Shown: positions 52,129 through 60,509 of the stretch, in pieces | Numbering within the stretch: the first letter of the stretch is position 1 | How the letters are laid out: each line of letters opens with the position of its first letter | DNA from: Sphaerisporangium corydalis | Lineage (GTDB): Bacteria > Actinomycetota > Actinomycetes > Streptosporangiales > Streptosporangiaceae | Assembly: GCF_025506355.1 (NCBI RefSeq) | Contig: NZ_JANZYP010000040.1 | Coordinates: 1-64,000 of the forward strand | Length of the DNA stretch: 64,000 bases | Direction of reading: 5' to 3' | Notes under the pieces: generated by a model | Seen by the model: only the letters and a program-made list of their open reading frames with translations | What the model was told of the DNA's origin: nothing | Database searches by the model: none | Made by a program: the position numbers and the translations under genes

Positions 52129-53562
52129 TCATTCACCGATGTAGTGCATGACGTGCTTGACCCGGGTGTAGTCGTGCAGCCCGAAGACCGACAGGTCCTT
52201 GCCGTAACCGGAGTGCTTGAAGCCGCCGTGCGGCATCTCCGACACGAACGGGATGTGGGTGTTCACCCAGACCACGCCGAAGTCCAGCCGCCGGGACATC
52301 CGCATCGCCCGGCCGTGGTCGGAGGTCCACACCGACGCCGACAGGCCGTACTGCACGTCGTTGGCCTTGGCGAGCGCGTCGGCCTCGTCGGAGAAGGTCT
52401 GCACGGTGATGACCGGCCCGAACACCTCGGTCTGGATCATCTCGTCGTCCTGCCGGAGGCCGTCTACGACGGTCGGCTCGAACACGAAGCCCTTCTCGCC
52501 GACGCGCTTCCCGCCGGTGACGATCTTCGCGTGGCCCGGGGTCCGCTCCAGGAAGCCCTCGACCCTGGCGAGCTGGTTCTCGTTGTTGAGCGGGCCGTAG
52601 TAGGCGTCCTCGGTGTCCAGGCCGCCGGTCGCGGTGGCCGCCGCCGCCTCGGCGAGCGCCGCCACGAACGGCTCGTGGATGCTCTCGTGGACGAGGACCC
52701 GGCAGGCCGCGGTGCAGTCCTGCCCCGCGTTGTACAGGCCGGCCCCGGCGATCGCCCCGGCCACGGCGCCGATGTTCTTGACGTCGTCGAACACGACGAC
52801 GGGGGCCTTGCCGCCCAGCTCAAGGTGGACCCGCTTGAGGTCCTCGGCCGCGGACTTGGCGACCTGGACGCCCGCGCCCACCGAACCGGTGATCGCGACC
52901 ATCGAGGCGGTGGGGTGGGCGACGACGGTGGCGCCGGTCTCCCGGTCGCCGACGACGACGTTGAACACGCCCGCCGGAAGAATCGTGCCCATGATCTCGG
53001 CCAGCTTCACGGTCGAGACCGGAGTGGTGTCGGAGGGCTTGAGCACGACCGTGTTGCCCGCGGCCAGCGCCGGCGCGCACTTCCAGATCGCCATCATCAG
53101 CGGGTAGTTCCACGGGGTGACCTGCCCCACGACGCCGATCGGCTCGTGCCGGATCACCGAGGTGTGGTCGGCGAGGAACTCGCCGGAGGTCGGGCCCTCA
53201 AGGGTCCGCGCGGCACCCGCGAAGAAGCGGAAGTGGTCGGCGGCCGGCGGGATCTCGTCCTCGGCCATGCGCGCCCGGGGCTTGCCCGTGTTCAGGCACT
53301 CCGCCTCGACAAGCTCCTCGGCCCGTGCTTCGATGGCATCAGCGATCTTCAGCAGGTAGCCGGCCCGCTCGGCCGGCGTCGTCTGACCCCACGAGTCGAA
53401 CGCCGCCGCCGCGGCGGCGTAGGCCGCGTCGACGTCCTCCTGCCCGGAGACCGGTGCCTGGAGGTAGACCTCCCCTGTGCTCGGATCGATCACATCGGAG
53501 AACCGGCCGCTCCTGGCGTCCGCGAGTTCTCCGTTGATGAAGTTCTGCAGACGGGTGGTCAA
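52129..53562 (-). CDS. Aldehyde dehydrogenase, gamma-aminobutyraldehyde-type
   Basis: A 477-aa NAD-dependent aldehyde dehydrogenase. Catalytic Glu is in LELGGKAP and catalytic Cys283 in GQDC; the NAD motif VTPWNYPLMMA and GSVGAG are present. From memory it resembles 4-aminobutyraldehyde dehydrogenases of putrescine catabolism, consistent with its neighbours. The start is TTG at 53562 with an excellent GAGGAGG six bases upstream; a 14-bp palindrome overlaps this start. Confidence 0.88.
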   Translation of the reverse strand: MTTRLQNFINGELADARSGRFSDVIDPSTGEVYLQAPVSGQEDVDAAYAAAAAAFDSWGQTTPAERAGYLLKIADAIEARAEELVEAECLNTGKPRARMAEDEIPPAADHFRFFAGAARTLEGPTSGEFLADHTSVIRHEPIGVVGQVTPWNYPLMMAIWKCAPALAAGNTVVLKPSDTTPVSTVKLAEIMGTILPAGVFNVVVGDRETGATVVAHPTASMVAITGSVGAGVQVAKSAAEDLKRVHLELGGKAPVVVFDDVKNIGAVAGAIAGAGLYNAGQDCTAACRVLVHESIHEPFVAALAEAAAATATGGLDTEDAYYGPLNNENQLARVEGFLERTPGHAKIVTGGKRVGEKGFVFEPTVVDGLRQDDEMIQTEVFGPVITVQTFSDEADALAKANDVQYGLSASVWTSDHGRAMRMSRRLDFGVVWVNTHIPFVSEMPHGGFKHSGYGKDLSVFGLHDYTRVKHVMHYIGE

Positions 53563-53570
53563 CGTTGACC
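53557..53570. promoter_or_regulatory. 14-bp palindrome over the dehydrogenase start
   Basis: GGTCAACGTTGACC is perfectly palindromic and overlaps the TTG start codon and its leader. It may be a regulator site or a translational control element. Confidence 0.5.
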
Positions 53571-53629
53571 TCCTCGTGAGGTGGGCTGAGTTGTCGCGAC
53601 TCTGACAGAGGTCAGACGGGACGACAAGG

Positions 53630-53665
53630 GATTTCGTCGCGAATATATCAAATTGCTACGAAATC
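53630..53665. promoter_or_regulatory. Inverted repeat in the divergent Lrp/dehydrogenase region
   Basis: GATTTCGT (53630-53637) and ACGAAATC (53658-53665) are perfect 8-bp arms 20 bp apart around an AT-rich centre. Lrp/AsnC proteins often bind such AT-rich dyads, so this is a candidate autoregulation and target site. A -35-like TTGACA follows on the plus strand at 53668-53673. Confidence 0.5.
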
Positions 53666-53805
53666 GCTTGACAGAGGACAATGAGCTGACAACATGTCGC
53701 ACCAGGACGGCAACATGGCGGGAACGGCGCCGTAACGATATTGCGGTAGCCGACGGGGTGCCAGGTCTGCGCGAGCCGGCGGGGTGCCAGGGAGGACGCG
53801 GGCAG

Positions 53806-54303
53806 ATGACGACGCCGCCGAAGGCGCGACGGGACAACAACGACGCCAGGCCGGGTCCGGTGGTCCTCGACGAGATCTCCAAGCAGATCATCGAGGAACT
53901 GCAGGCGGACGGCCGCAAGCCGTACGCCGCGATCGGCAAGGCCGTAGGACTGTCGGAGGCGGCGGTCCGCCAGCGGGTCCAGCGCCTGCTCGACGCCGGC
54001 GTCATGCAGATCGTCGCCGTGACCGACCCCCTCACCCTGGGCTTTCCCCGCCAGGCGATGATCGGCATCAAGTGCGAGGGCGACCTGGAGACGGTCGCCG
54101 ACAAGCTGTCGTCCATCGACGAGATCGACTACGTCGTGCTCACGGCGGGTTCGCTCGACATCATGGTGGAGGTCGTCTGCGAAGGCGACAACCACCTCCT
54201 GGAGATCCTCGGCAAGATCCGCGCCATCCCCACGGTCCGCGCCACCGAGACCTTCGTCTACCTCAAACTCCGCAAACAAACCTACTCCTGGGGCACCCGC
54301 TAA
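53806..54303 (+). CDS. Lrp/AsnC family transcriptional regulator
   Basis: A 165-aa regulator: an N-terminal helix-turn-helix (about 25-75; DGRKPYAAIGKAVGLSEAAVRQRVQRL) and a C-terminal RAM ligand domain (about 80-160). It is divergent from the dehydrogenase and probably senses polyamine or an amino acid. ATG 53806 follows GGAGG at 11 bases; a longer frame upstream has no homology-like content. Confidence 0.87.
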   Translation: MTTPPKARRDNNDARPGPVVLDEISKQIIEELQADGRKPYAAIGKAVGLSEAAVRQRVQRLLDAGVMQIVAVTDPLTLGFPRQAMIGIKCEGDLETVADKLSSIDEIDYVVLTAGSLDIMVEVVCEGDNHLLEILGKIRAIPTVRATETFVYLKLRKQTYSWGTR

Positions 54304-54892
54304 CCCCCACCCCTCCCCCCTCACCCCCCGGCCCGAAAGGTCCTCGCCTTCGGCTCGGGCAGTATTACCAAGGCCTCCCGGCCCTACCGCCCTACCGGCC
54401 GTACCGGCCCACCCAGCTTTCGACACTGCCTGACCCGCTGACCCGCACCAGAGCCGCGCGGTCGTATCCTCCGCCGCTGCTGTGCTCCTCCACTCCGCAA
54501 CCCGCACGGCCGCACCCTCGGCCGCTGCTGTCCTCATGCACCCCCGGGCGCCGACGCGGCGGGACGGTGCACGGCGAATCCGGCGCCCTGTACGGCGCCA
54601 AGCCAGGCCGAATACGGCGCCAAGCCAGGCCGAAAGGTCCTCGCCTTCGGCTCGGGCTGTAATACCAAGGCCTCCCGGCCCTACCGACCCACCCAGCTTT
54701 CGACACTGCCTGACCCGCTGACCCGCACCAGAGCCGCGCGGTCGTATCCTCCGCCGGTGCTGTGCTCAGCTACCGGGCGCCGACGCGGCGGGACAGTGTA
54801 CGGCGAACTCGGCGCCCTTTACGGCGCCCAAGTGTCCGCCGAGCCCTTCCCAGCACTCATTGGGCCGTTATGTAGGGCGGCCAATGGCTGGG
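54304..54892. other. Gene-free repeat-bearing region
   Basis: A 589-bp stretch between the Lrp regulator and the DivIVA-like gene, both of which end here. It consists mostly of the duplication described separately. The hairpin at its start may terminate the Lrp gene. Confidence 0.6.
54331..54830. repeat. Imperfect intergenic duplication with nested tandem repeats
   Basis: Block 1 (54335-54487) recurs at 54632-54767, starting 297 bp apart and ending 280 bp apart because copy one has about 17 extra bases. Block 2 (54546-54599) recurs at 54775-54828, offset 229. A perfect 22-bp unit is repeated in tandem at 54591-54612 and 54613-54634. Block 1 starts with a hairpin (CCGAAAGG / CCTTCGG). No coding frame with a supported product exists. 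It resembles a duplicated structured intergenic element. Confidence 0.85.
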
Positions 54893-55933
54893 TCAGGCGG
54901 GTTGTCCCTGTTCCATGGAGGCGCGGCGGTCCAGGACGTCGGCGATCTCGGCGAGGAAGGCGTCCACCTGGGCCACCGCGTAGCCCGTTTTGAAGACCAC
55001 GGTGGAGAAAGTCGCGGTCCTGACCTGTTCGGCGGTGAGCGGATGGTCGGTCGTCCCGCGCAGGGTCGCCACGATGCGGTCGAGGAAGACGTCGACCTCG
55101 TCCTCGTTGTAACCGGCCCCCAGCCGTCCAGGACGAAAGAGCACCCGCTCGACCCGCGCCGCCTGGGACTCCAGCCAGACCGCTCTGACCGTCTCCACCT
55201 CCACGACCTGCGGACTCTCCCTCGAACCCGATCCCGAGGCCGCTACCGAACCCGATCCCGCTACCAAGCCCGATCCCGATCCCGGATTCGGACCCGCCCC
55301 CGGATTCACACCAAAACCCGGACCCGGACCGGACACCGTGCCCGCACCGAATCCCGTACCCCCGCCAGACTCCGTACCCGCGCCAGACCCGGCACCCACA
55401 CCGGACCCCGTACCCGCACCGGACCCCGTACCCGCACCGGACCCCGTACCCGGACCAGACGCACCCCGACCAGACGTACCCGGACCAGACCCCGAGCCCC
55501 CAGGAACCTCCGAACCCGCCCCAGCCCCCTCGGCCCCCTTCTCCGACAGGCCCGGCATCGTCGGTGCGTCGTCGTCCTCCGGTCGCACGTCCGACAGCCC
55601 GGGGAACAGCTGCGCGTTCTCCACCTCGTCCACCGCCGCTACCGACGAAACAGAGGAGATATTCGGAATATGCGAAATATCCGATAGATCCGGCACCTGG
55701 CGACCGCGCGTCTCCACGGCCACCACGAAAGCGTCCAGCGCATAGTCGACGGCGACCTCGTGGTACCCGCCCAATTTCGTGTCGAAGCGCGCCATCCGAA
55801 TCTCGTCGGCCGTCACCGGAGCCCCGTCCAGCGAACCCCGCCCGAGAGTAGCCTCGATACGCAGGATCAGCGCGTCGACCTGGTCGGGGTCGTAGCCTGT
55901 CCGCACCCCCAGAACTCGTGGAAAGCGGTTCAC
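54893..55933 (-). CDS. DivIVA-like protein with two motifs around a Gly/Ser-rich centre
   Basis: A 346-aa protein. Residues about 1-75 and 265-340 each carry the DivIVA-type pattern of GY...VD..L, TLRG/TLGR, T.(D/E)..R.A.F, then a second GY...VD.F. Between them (about 130-240) is a Gly/Ser/Pro low-complexity region, part of it encoded by three tandem 18-bp units (55401-55454) giving a GTGSGA pattern. DivIVA relatives recruit cell-wall synthesis to poles or septa; this one is a possible bridging scaffold. GTG start with GGGAGG eight bases upstream. Confidence 0.75.
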   Translation of the reverse strand: MNRFPRVLGVRTGYDPDQVDALILRIEATLGRGSLDGAPVTADEIRMARFDTKLGGYHEVAVDYALDAFVVAVETRGRQVPDLSDISHIPNISSVSSVAAVDEVENAQLFPGLSDVRPEDDDAPTMPGLSEKGAEGAGAGSEVPGGSGSGPGTSGRGASGPGTGSGAGTGSGAGTGSGVGAGSGAGTESGGGTGFGAGTVSGPGPGFGVNPGAGPNPGSGSGLVAGSGSVAASGSGSRESPQVVEVETVRAVWLESQAARVERVLFRPGRLGAGYNEDEVDVFLDRIVATLRGTTDHPLTAEQVRTATFSTVVFKTGYAVAQVDAFLAEIADVLDRRASMEQGQPA

Positions 55934-56207
55934 ACCCAGTCCTCCCGGTTCACGTGACGCGCTGAGTTCCCTTCTTTACCATTCTGGGGGGGATGACATG
56001 GGGAAATCCAGGCAGTTAGCCGACGGCCGCGTACCGTAGAACCCACGTCACAGGACGCGACGGACCCCCGGAAACCGCCTCGGCCGGAGCCGACGACCAG
56101 GTCACACGTCTATACCGGCCAGATGACGAACCCGTCCGGAGGCGTGATCAGGCATCTCCCTCCGGCGGGGAGGCTTCGGGCGATCAGTGCCGGTAGGCTT
56201 CCGAATC

Positions 56208-56936
56208 ATGCGGCTCGCGAACCTCTCCTTCCGCTACGCCCGCCGCGCCCCCTGGGTCCTGCACGACGTGGACCTCGACCTGCCTCCTGGCACGATCGCC
56301 GAGGTCACGGGACGCAACGGCGCAGGCAAATCCACCCTCCTGAGACTGCTCGCGGGCACCGCGCGCCCCACCCGGGGCTCGATCACCGCCCGCCCCCCGG
56401 TCGTCGGGTACGCCCCCGAGATCTTCCCCGTGGCCCAGCCCTTCACGGTGACCGCCTACCTGTCCCACATGGCGGCCGTCCGCGGGATCCCGGCCACGAC
56501 CATCGGGCCGTGGGCCGAACGCCTCGGCATGACCTCCCTCCTCGACGTGCCGCTCGGCGACCTGTCCAAGGGCAGCGCGCACAAGGTCGGCCTGGCGCAG
56601 GCGCTGCTCGCCCCGCCGGGCCTGCTGATCCTCGACGAGCCGTTCTCCGGCCTGGACGAGCAGACCCGTGCGGAACTCCCCGCCCTCGTCGACGAGGTCG
56701 CGGCGGCCGGAGGCATCGTGGTGGTCAGCGACCACCAGAACGGTCTCGCCGGGCATCCCGGCGTCACCCACCTGACCTTGGAGAACGGCACGGCGCACGC
56801 GTCCGGCGCCACCAGGCCCGCCACCTCCGGACAGTCGATCATCGAGATCCTGGTGGACACCGGCGACGCCGAGGCGGTGACCCAGAAGCTCCAGGCCGAG
56901 GGCTACGACGCCCGCCTCCAAGGAGAAGCCCCATGA
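56208..56936 (+). CDS. ABC transporter ATP-binding protein
   Basis: A 242-aa ATPase: Walker A TGRNGAGKST near 35-44, a degenerate signature LSKGSAHKVGLAQ, Walker B LLILDEPFSGLDE and H-loop SDH. The C-terminal 40 residues are an added helical tail. It likely powers the short permease two ORFs downstream (drug or lipid export type). ATG 56208 lies nine bases after a -10-like TAGGCT, so the message is almost leaderless. Confidence 0.85.
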   Translation: MRLANLSFRYARRAPWVLHDVDLDLPPGTIAEVTGRNGAGKSTLLRLLAGTARPTRGSITARPPVVGYAPEIFPVAQPFTVTAYLSHMAAVRGIPATTIGPWAERLGMTSLLDVPLGDLSKGSAHKVGLAQALLAPPGLLILDEPFSGLDEQTRAELPALVDEVAAAGGIVVVSDHQNGLAGHPGVTHLTLENGTAHASGATRPATSGQSIIEILVDTGDAEAVTQKLQAEGYDARLQGEAP

Positions 56937-56992
56937 CCGCCCCCAGCCGCCCGAACCAGGCGGACCGGTCACGACCTGGAGTGACACCATGA
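56933..56992 (+). CDS. 19-aa ORF between the ABC subunits
   Basis: A 20-codon frame starting MTAPSRPNQAD, with AAGGAG seven bases upstream. It overlaps the ATPase stop as ATGA and overlaps the permease ATG as ATGA at its end. The frame therefore bridges the two transporter genes with exact 4-bp couplings. It may be a translational coupling leader or a real micropeptide; peptide function is unknown. Confidence 0.5.
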   Translation: MTAPSRPNQADRSRPGVTP

Positions 56993-57672
56993 GGCCCACG
57001 ATGTCGCTGGCCCGGTTCAAGTTCGCCGGCTACCTGCGGTCCCACCGCGTCATCCAGCCGTTCGTGGGCCTGCTGGGCGTCATGATCATCCTGTACTCCA
57101 TGCGGGTGCCGCTGGGACAGGAGCTGTCCTCCTACGCCGACTCAGCGGCGCTGCTCGTCCCGGTCTTCGCCTGGGCGGCCAGGGGCCTGCTCGACACCGA
57201 GCCGGACGTGCAGAGGCTGATCTCCAGCACGGCCGCCGGACGGCCGGGGCGCGAGGTGGCCGCGGGCCTCATCGCCGCGGCGGCCGTGAACATCGTCCTG
57301 GCCGCCCTCGCCCTCGCCATCCCGCTGATCATCGGATTCACCGCCATGCCCGGCGCTCCGGTCCTGCTGGGCGGGCTCGTCCTCCAGGTGTTCTCGCTGC
57401 TCACCGGAACCGCCCTCGGGGCGCTCGCCAGCCGTCCCATCCTGCGGGATCCCGCGACCTCGGCCCTCACGATGCTCGGCGCGTACGCGGCCATCCTGCT
57501 GGTCAGCCTCGTACCGATCACCTGGCTGACCGTCCCCGTGATCGCCTGGATGCGCGCGGCCCACACCCCGGCCTCCCTCAACCAATCCCTCGCCGGCCTG
57601 TCGGCGATCACGGTCTTCTGGTGCGCGGCGGCCCTCCTCGCCTACACCTACCTCCGCCGCACCCGCCCCTAA
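56989..57672 (+). CDS. ABC transporter permease-like membrane protein
   Basis: A 227-aa protein with about six membrane segments (18-40, 47-70, 95-125, 130-155, 165-190, 200-222). No export-family signature beyond pairing with the ATPase. GGAG lies seven bases before the ATG, which overlaps the 19-codon ORF. It ends overlapping the convergent TetR gene by 4 bp. Confidence 0.7.
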   Translation: MRPTMSLARFKFAGYLRSHRVIQPFVGLLGVMIILYSMRVPLGQELSSYADSAALLVPVFAWAARGLLDTEPDVQRLISSTAAGRPGREVAAGLIAAAAVNIVLAALALAIPLIIGFTAMPGAPVLLGGLVLQVFSLLTGTALGALASRPILRDPATSALTMLGAYAAILLVSLVPITWLTVPVIAWMRAAHTPASLNQSLAGLSAITVFWCAAALLAYTYLRRTRP

Positions 57673-58298
57673 GCGGGCAACGAGGGCCGCACGCGGAGCC
57701 CATCGCAGACGACCGAGATCATGCGCTGCCGTGCGGCGTCGTCGAGGCCCTCGCGTTCACGGGCCAGGCAGCCGACGACCAGCGCCTTGACGTCGGCGGT
57801 GTCGACGTCCGGGCGTACCGCCCCGGCTTGCTGGGCCCTGGCGAGCAGGCAGTGCAGGACATTGCCGAAGTCCCGGTTCGCGGCCGACGCGGTGGCGTGG
57901 ATGTCGAAGCCCGCGCTGCTGAGCGCGTCGCCGACCGAGTGGTCGGCCGCGCTTTCCTCCACCAGAACGGCGAAGAAGCTGAAGAACGCGGTGGCCGGGT
58001 CGTGGCCGGCGGCGAGTTCGTCGGCGCGCTGGACGAGCTGCCCGATGCGGTTGAGCACGACCGCCGCGAACAGCTCCTCCTTGGTGGGGAAGTGCCTGCT
58101 GAAGGTGCCGGTGCTGACGCCCGCCCGCCGGGCGATCTCGCGTACGGACACCGAGGCGCCGTGTTCGGCGAACGCGGCGAACGCGGCCTCGAGAAGCCGC
58201 GCCTGGTTGCGACGACCGTCGGCACGCTGGCGTCTGACCGGGCCGGCTGCGGCCCGGTCGTCCGTCGCGCCCGGTTCCGGGTGTGGTTCCTGTGCCAT
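57669..58298 (-). CDS. TetR family transcriptional regulator
   Basis: A 209-aa repressor. The helix-turn-helix is near residues 35-75 (VREIARRAGVSTGTFSRHFPTKEELFAAV); the rest is a ligand-binding helical domain. ATG 58298 sits eight bases after a -10-like TAGGAT, suggesting leaderless transcription. It probably controls the monooxygenase/NmrA pair through the operator at 58698-58715. Confidence 0.88.
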   Translation of the reverse strand: MAQEPHPEPGATDDRAAAGPVRRQRADGRRNQARLLEAAFAAFAEHGASVSVREIARRAGVSTGTFSRHFPTKEELFAAVVLNRIGQLVQRADELAAGHDPATAFFSFFAVLVEESAADHSVGDALSSAGFDIHATASAANRDFGNVLHCLLARAQQAGAVRPDVDTADVKALVVGCLAREREGLDDAARQRMISVVCDGLRVRPSLPA

Positions 58299-58357
58299 CA
58301 AGGTCGATCCTAGACAGCTGTTCACCCGTCGCTGTGCCTGGCGACGGGCGGGACGGA

Positions 58358-58651
58358 CTACATCTGGACGGGCTGCGACCCGCTGATCTCATACCGCGCG
58401 ATCTCCATGCCGAGCACGGCCGGGGTGGGACGCCCCGGCCGTGCCATCGTGGCCAGGTGGGCCGCGAGGTGGTCCTCGGACACCCACCGCTCGTACACGT
58501 TGACCCGGCCGGGCTCGACCGGATCAGCGGCCACCACGTAGTCAAGGCATCCAGGTTCGGCTCGCGCCTCCCGCACGGACGCCTCCAGGCCGGCGAGCAA
58601 CGCGTGGCGGTGCTCCGGCTCGACGTAGCCCTTACCAGCGACGATCAACAT
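58358..58651 (-). CDS. Antibiotic biosynthesis monooxygenase (ABM) domain protein
   Basis: A 97-aa dimeric alpha+beta-barrel protein. Conserved features: MLIVAGKGYVEPEHRHALLAGL, EPGCLDYVVAADPVEP and VYERWVSEDHLAAHL. ABM proteins oxidise small aromatic or quinone substrates or detoxify them. GGAGG is six bases upstream of the ATG. Divergent from the NmrA-like gene. Confidence 0.87.
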   Translation of the reverse strand: MLIVAGKGYVEPEHRHALLAGLEASVREARAEPGCLDYVVAADPVEPGRVNVYERWVSEDHLAAHLATMARPGRPTPAVLGMEIARYEISGSQPVQM

Positions 58652-58697
58652 GTTCGACCTCCGTTGTGCCGGTGTTCCACGACAAGATAACACTTAA

Positions 58698-58715
58698 ACG
58701 GGACGCGTGTCCCGT
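58698..58715. promoter_or_regulatory. Palindromic operator in a divergent promoter region
   Basis: ACGGGAC and GTCCCGT arms flank GCGT. The right arm abuts a -10 TATAGT (58715-58720) for the plus-strand gene, so a repressor bound here would block both directions. It is the likely target of the TetR protein at 57669-58298. Confidence 0.65.
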
Positions 58716-58754
58716 ATAGTTGGCCGCCTACCACCCCCGAGAGAAGGCGGCATC

Positions 58755-59366
58755 ATGCGTCTCGCCATCTTTGGCGCCACCGGTCGCACCGGTCGCGTCG
58801 TCGTCGAGCGGGCCCTCCGGCGCGGACATCAGGTGACCGCGCTGAGCAGGGATCCAGCGGCGATCCCGCCCCGCGACCGGCTCCGCGTGATACCCGGTGA
58901 CGTGCGTGACCTCGCGCCGGTCGCGCGGGCGATCGAGGACGCGGACGCGGTCGTCAGCACCCTCGGCAGGCGGCGGCGCGGACCGGCGATCTGCACGGAA
59001 GGAACTCGCACCATCCTGTCCGCGATGGCCACCGGCCGCCCACGCCGGCTCCTCGTGCTCACCAACTACGGCGTCGCCGAAAGCCGTCACCGCGGCCTGT
59101 ACGTCGCCGCCTCGTGGCTGCTGGAGCGGTCGGTGCTCCGCGACAAAGAACACATGGAAGCCCTGATACGACCAAGTGCCACCGAGTGGACACTGGTCCG
59201 AGCGCCGATCCTGACCGACGGACGGCGTACCGGGGACTACCGCACCGGTACGGACCTGCGGCTGACCTTCACTTCTCATGTGTCCCGTGCGGACATCGCC
59301 GAGTTCATGCTGTCCGAACTCGAAGAACGCGCCTACCTGCGCCAAGGGGTCTCCATCACGTCCTGA
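58755..59366 (+). CDS. NAD(P)-binding (NmrA/SDR-like) protein
   Basis: A 203-aa Rossmann-fold protein with GATGRTGRVVVERAL at residues 7-21 and VLTNYGVAESRHRG. Atypical SDR without a clear catalytic Tyr-Lys; could be a quinone reductase or redox sensor. Divergent from and co-regulated with the ABM gene. Confidence 0.85.
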   Translation: MRLAIFGATGRTGRVVVERALRRGHQVTALSRDPAAIPPRDRLRVIPGDVRDLAPVARAIEDADAVVSTLGRRRRGPAICTEGTRTILSAMATGRPRRLLVLTNYGVAESRHRGLYVAASWLLERSVLRDKEHMEALIRPSATEWTLVRAPILTDGRRTGDYRTGTDLRLTFTSHVSRADIAEFMLSELEERAYLRQGVSITS

Positions 59367-59426
59367 AACACGGCTCCGGCTGCGCGACGCGTCCTCTCCC
59401 GCTTCGTCGCCGTCCCGCAGACGCCT

Positions 59427-60476
59427 TCAGTGATTCGCGTAGCCGGGGATGCCGGCCCTGATGCGCTCGAGTTCGCGTTCGTCGGAGATGCCCTGGAAGT
59501 CGTGGCGCGGTGTGTAGGGAGCCTCCAGGCGGCGGGCTTCATCGTCGGTGAGGTCGAGGTCGAGGGAGGCGACGGCGTCGTCGATCTGCCCGATGGTGCG
59601 GGCGCCGACGAGAGGGGCCGCGACGACGGGGTTGCGGCGCAGCCAGGCCAGGGCGACCTGGGCACGGGAGAGGCCGCGGTCCTCGGCGATGGCACCGACC
59701 GCGTCGATGATGAGCCGGTCGCTGTCGGCGTTGGCCTTGTAGAGCATGTCGGCGTAGCCGCCGTCGCTCGCCGCCCGCTCGCCGGCGTTGGCCTGGTCGA
59801 AGGGCCGGGCAAGCCGGCCGCGGGCCAGCGGGCTCCACACCATGGTCGCGACGCCCTCGTCGGCGCACAGGGGCAGCATCTCGCGCTCCTCCTCCCGCGC
59901 CACCAGGTTGTAGTGGTTCTGCATCGTGGCGAAACGGGCCCAGCCGTGACGTTCCTGCAGGTGGAGGGCTTTGGCGAACTGCCAGGCGTGCATGGACGAG
60001 GCGCCGAGGTAGCGGACCTTGCCGGCCTTGACCACGTCGTGCAGGGCCTCCAGGGTCTCCTCCAGCGGGGTGGCGCCGTCGAACCGGTGGATCATGTAGA
60101 CGTCGACGTAGTCCGTGCCGAGGCGGCGCAGGCTGTGGTCGAGCTCGGTCATGATCGCCTTGCGGGACAGGCCTGCGCTGTTGGGGCTGCCCGGCCGCAT
60201 GGGGTGCCGCAGCTTGGTGGTGATCACGACGTCGTCGCGGACGGCGAAGTCCTTCAGCGCACGGCCGAGGATCGCTTCGCTGGTGCCGTAGGAGTAGAGG
60301 TTGGCGGTGTCGAAGAAGTTGACGCCCGCTTCCAGGGCGTGCTTGATCAGGGGACGGCTGGCCTCCTCGTCGAGCGACCAGGCGGGGTGCCCCACGCCGG
60401 GCTCGCCATAGGTCATCGCGCCGATCGCGATCGGGGAGACGTCCAGGCCGGTACGACCGAGTTTGATGTAACGCAC
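59427..60476 (-). CDS. Aldo/keto reductase
   Basis: A 349-aa NADPH-dependent reductase. The catalytic set is visible: DTANLYSYGTSE (Asp/Tyr), KLRHP (Lys) and VYMIHRFDG (His). GTG start with AGGAG eight bases upstream. Substrate unknown; aldehydes or quinones likely. Two similar palindromic operators lie upstream, indicating dedicated control. Confidence 0.9.
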   Translation of the reverse strand: MRYIKLGRTGLDVSPIAIGAMTYGEPGVGHPAWSLDEEASRPLIKHALEAGVNFFDTANLYSYGTSEAILGRALKDFAVRDDVVITTKLRHPMRPGSPNSAGLSRKAIMTELDHSLRRLGTDYVDVYMIHRFDGATPLEETLEALHDVVKAGKVRYLGASSMHAWQFAKALHLQERHGWARFATMQNHYNLVAREEEREMLPLCADEGVATMVWSPLARGRLARPFDQANAGERAASDGGYADMLYKANADSDRLIIDAVGAIAEDRGLSRAQVALAWLRRNPVVAAPLVGARTIGQIDDAVASLDLDLTDDEARRLEAPYTPRHDFQGISDERELERIRAGIPGYANH

Positions 60477-60509
60477 GGAAGGACTCCTGCCGGGAGAAGG
60501 TAACCTAAC

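Noticed and set aside
54331-54830. CRISPR array
   Set aside because: Repeats are long, few, unevenly spaced and differ in offset; no short regular repeat-spacer pattern and no cas genes.
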